The notes below the pieces were generated by a model, which ran no database searches, had not been told where the DNA came from, and saw nothing but the letters and a program-made list of their open reading frames with translations. A stretch of 7,093 nt of DNA from an uncultured Pseudomonadota bacterium (lineage in GTDB: Bacteria; Pseudomonadota; Gammaproteobacteria; Burkholderiales; Methylophilaceae): NCBI GenBank assembly GCA_903854305.1, contig CAINWC010000100.1, forward strand, positions 1-7,093. Direction: 5' to 3'. Position 1 is the first letter of the stretch. Each line of letters starts with the position of its first letter. Of the stretch, positions 6,027-7,093 are shown piece by piece. Position numbers and translations under genes: made by a program.

Positions 6027-6915
6027 AGTCGCATTTGAACTGAAGCATGCTGATGCCCATAACGCATTTAAGCAAATCGCTGGTGAGTGTATTAAACACC
6101 TGCAAAGTCATCAAAACATCGTGTTACATGAGATAGATGCGGAAAGCGTACATCAGATGCGCGTGGCACTACGTCGTCTGCGTTGTGCCTTTCTAGTGTT
6201 CAAAAAGATTGTCGGTAGTGCTAATAGTAAAACATTAATGGATGAATTGAATGTGGTCGCGGATACTTTGGGTAAGGCGCGTGATCTGGATATTTTTTTG
6301 ACACAAACCCTGCCTGCAGTGCTTACGCAGTTTAATGGTCATAGTGGTCTGATAAAGTTGCGTGATAAGGCTATCGCTGCTCAGGCCCAAGCGTATATTG
6401 AAGTGCGTAAGGTGCTTGCTGCCATACGTTATCGTCGCATGTTAACAACCTTGTCGGATTGGATTGAGAGCGAGCGCTGGCGCCAGAGAACACCTGAGTA
6501 TAAAACACCTAAAGTACGTGCACTTGCAACAGCTCATCTTAATCAATACCACAAGCAATTAAAGGTCCGTGGTAAACACCTTGCTAACGCGCAGCCAGAG
6601 GCGCGTCACGCAACACGTATCGCGGCAAAAAAATTACGTTATACCGCAGAGTTTTTTGCCAGCTTCTATTCTGTGGCTGAGTCGCGCGCATACATCCGAA
6701 AACTATCTCAGTTACAAGACTGCTTAGGCATGCTTAATGACATTATGATCACCGAAAAATTATTGTTTAATATTGTCGGTTCGCGGCCTAGTCGCGCACT
6801 GGAAGATGCATTTAACATTTTGTCCGGTTGGAATGCTTGCAGCGCAATGCACGGTGTGACTCAGATGAATCAAGCTTGGCAAAAATTTAGCGCTCAAAAA
6901 CCATTCTGGCATTGA
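6016..6915 (+). CDS. Stand-alone CHAD-domain protein (probable polyphosphate-binding, phosin-like)
   Basis: A 299-residue all-helical protein that is essentially one CHAD domain (PF05235), with its two similar halves. The first half carries the conserved VHQMRVALRRLR (45-56) and ARDLD (88-92). The second half carries HATRIAAKKLRYTAEFF (198-214) and LQDCLGMLND (233-242). The regularly placed His, Arg and Lys residues (H46, R49, R53, R54, H198, R201, K205, K206, R208) make the basic face that in this family binds polyphosphate. CHAD proteins in Ralstonia localise to polyphosphate granules (phosins). The CYTH triphosphatase domain often fused to CHAD is absent, so this is a binding rather than a catalytic form. 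The gene overlaps parA by 11 bp and starts at TTG with its own AGAGG, which indicates translational coupling and co-expression. The low-efficiency start codon may hold its level below that of ParA. Confidence 0.88.
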   Translation: MKSEVAFELKHADAHNAFKQIAGECIKHLQSHQNIVLHEIDAESVHQMRVALRRLRCAFLVFKKIVGSANSKTLMDELNVVADTLGKARDLDIFLTQTLPAVLTQFNGHSGLIKLRDKAIAAQAQAYIEVRKVLAAIRYRRMLTTLSDWIESERWRQRTPEYKTPKVRALATAHLNQYHKQLKVRGKHLANAQPEARHATRIAAKKLRYTAEFFASFYSVAESRAYIRKLSQLQDCLGMLNDIMITEKLLFNIVGSRPSRALEDAFNILSGWNACSAMHGVTQMNQAWQKFSAQKPFWH

Positions 6916-6923
6916 ACTCTAGC

Positions 6924-6951
6924 AAAGCCGATTATTGAGAATCAGCCTTTT
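6924..6951 (+). terminator. Probable rho-independent terminator of the parA-CHAD operon
   Basis: AAAGCCGATT (6924-6933) pairs with AATCAGCCTTT (6940-6950) around the loop ATTGAG, with one bulged C and one C-A mismatch. The descending arm runs into TTTTGCCTTT. The hairpin sits 8 bp past the CHAD stop and is the natural end of the two-gene transcript. The stem imperfection and interrupted T-tract lower the confidence. Confidence 0.55.
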
Positions 6952-7027
6952 GCCTTTAATATCAGCAACCAGCGCTCAGAAAATAAAAAAGCAATTTAAA
7001 GACAGTGTCCAGTTTAATACATGATTG

Positions 7028-7055
7028 GTGCGCCAGAGATGATGAATCTGGGCAC
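7028..7055. repeat. Bulged hairpin near the right edge
   Basis: GTGC at 7028-7031 and CCAGA at 7033-7037 pair with TCTGG at 7047-7051 and GCAC at 7052-7055, giving nine pairs with one bulged G at 7032. No T-run follows on either strand. Around it, the minus-strand frame from 7092 down to a TGA at 6976-6978 is open for 38 codons to the window edge and could be the end of a convergent gene, but I do not recognise it. Confidence 0.25.
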
Positions 7056-7093
7056 TGGCAAGAAATTTTAAGAATAAGCTGATTGGCTTACCA

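Overview
The window looks like chromosomal DNA of a betaproteobacterium. A methylotroph of the Methylophilaceae (Methylotenera-like) is my best guess. The grounds are the moderately AT-rich composition, the AT-rich intergenic gaps, and a gene set typical of that class: SuhB, a Gcr/PF10136 membrane protein, a long CDF transporter, HU, an orphan ParA and a stand-alone CHAD protein. The genus is an inference from style and was not tested. I see no insertion sequence, CRISPR array, tRNA or rRNA.

Layout, left to right. Positions 1-246 are an AT-rich leader carrying two tandem rRNA-type boxA elements (106-118 and 121-133) ahead of suhB (247-1083, +). A hairpin-rich gap (1084-1351) follows. Then come a 677-residue membrane protein of the so-called site-specific recombinase (Gcr) family (1352-3385, +) and, 40 bp later, a cation diffusion facilitator with an extra C-terminal domain (3426-4613, +). 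These two may be co-transcribed. A small HU-like nucleoid protein lies convergent to them (4698-4997, -). Its start is corrected to an internal ATG with a good ribosome binding site. A 396-bp divergent gap separates it from a two-gene, translationally coupled operon: an orphan ParA/MinD-type ATPase (5394-6026, +) and a CHAD-domain protein (6016-6915, +) that starts at TTG and overlaps parA by 11 bp. A probable terminator follows at 6924-6951. The last 140 bp hold only a hairpin and a short open frame on the minus strand.

Two things stand out. First, the suhB leader has tandem boxA motifs. SuhB is itself a Nus-complex subunit, and the E. coli Nus complex is known to repress suhB through a leader boxA, so this looks like the same feedback loop in doubled form in a distant lineage. 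Second, the ParA-CHAD pair has no ParB. CHAD proteins bind polyphosphate and ParA-family ATPases position cargo on the nucleoid, so the pair is a candidate polyphosphate-granule positioning or segregation module. Both functions are inferences from sequence and family knowledge.
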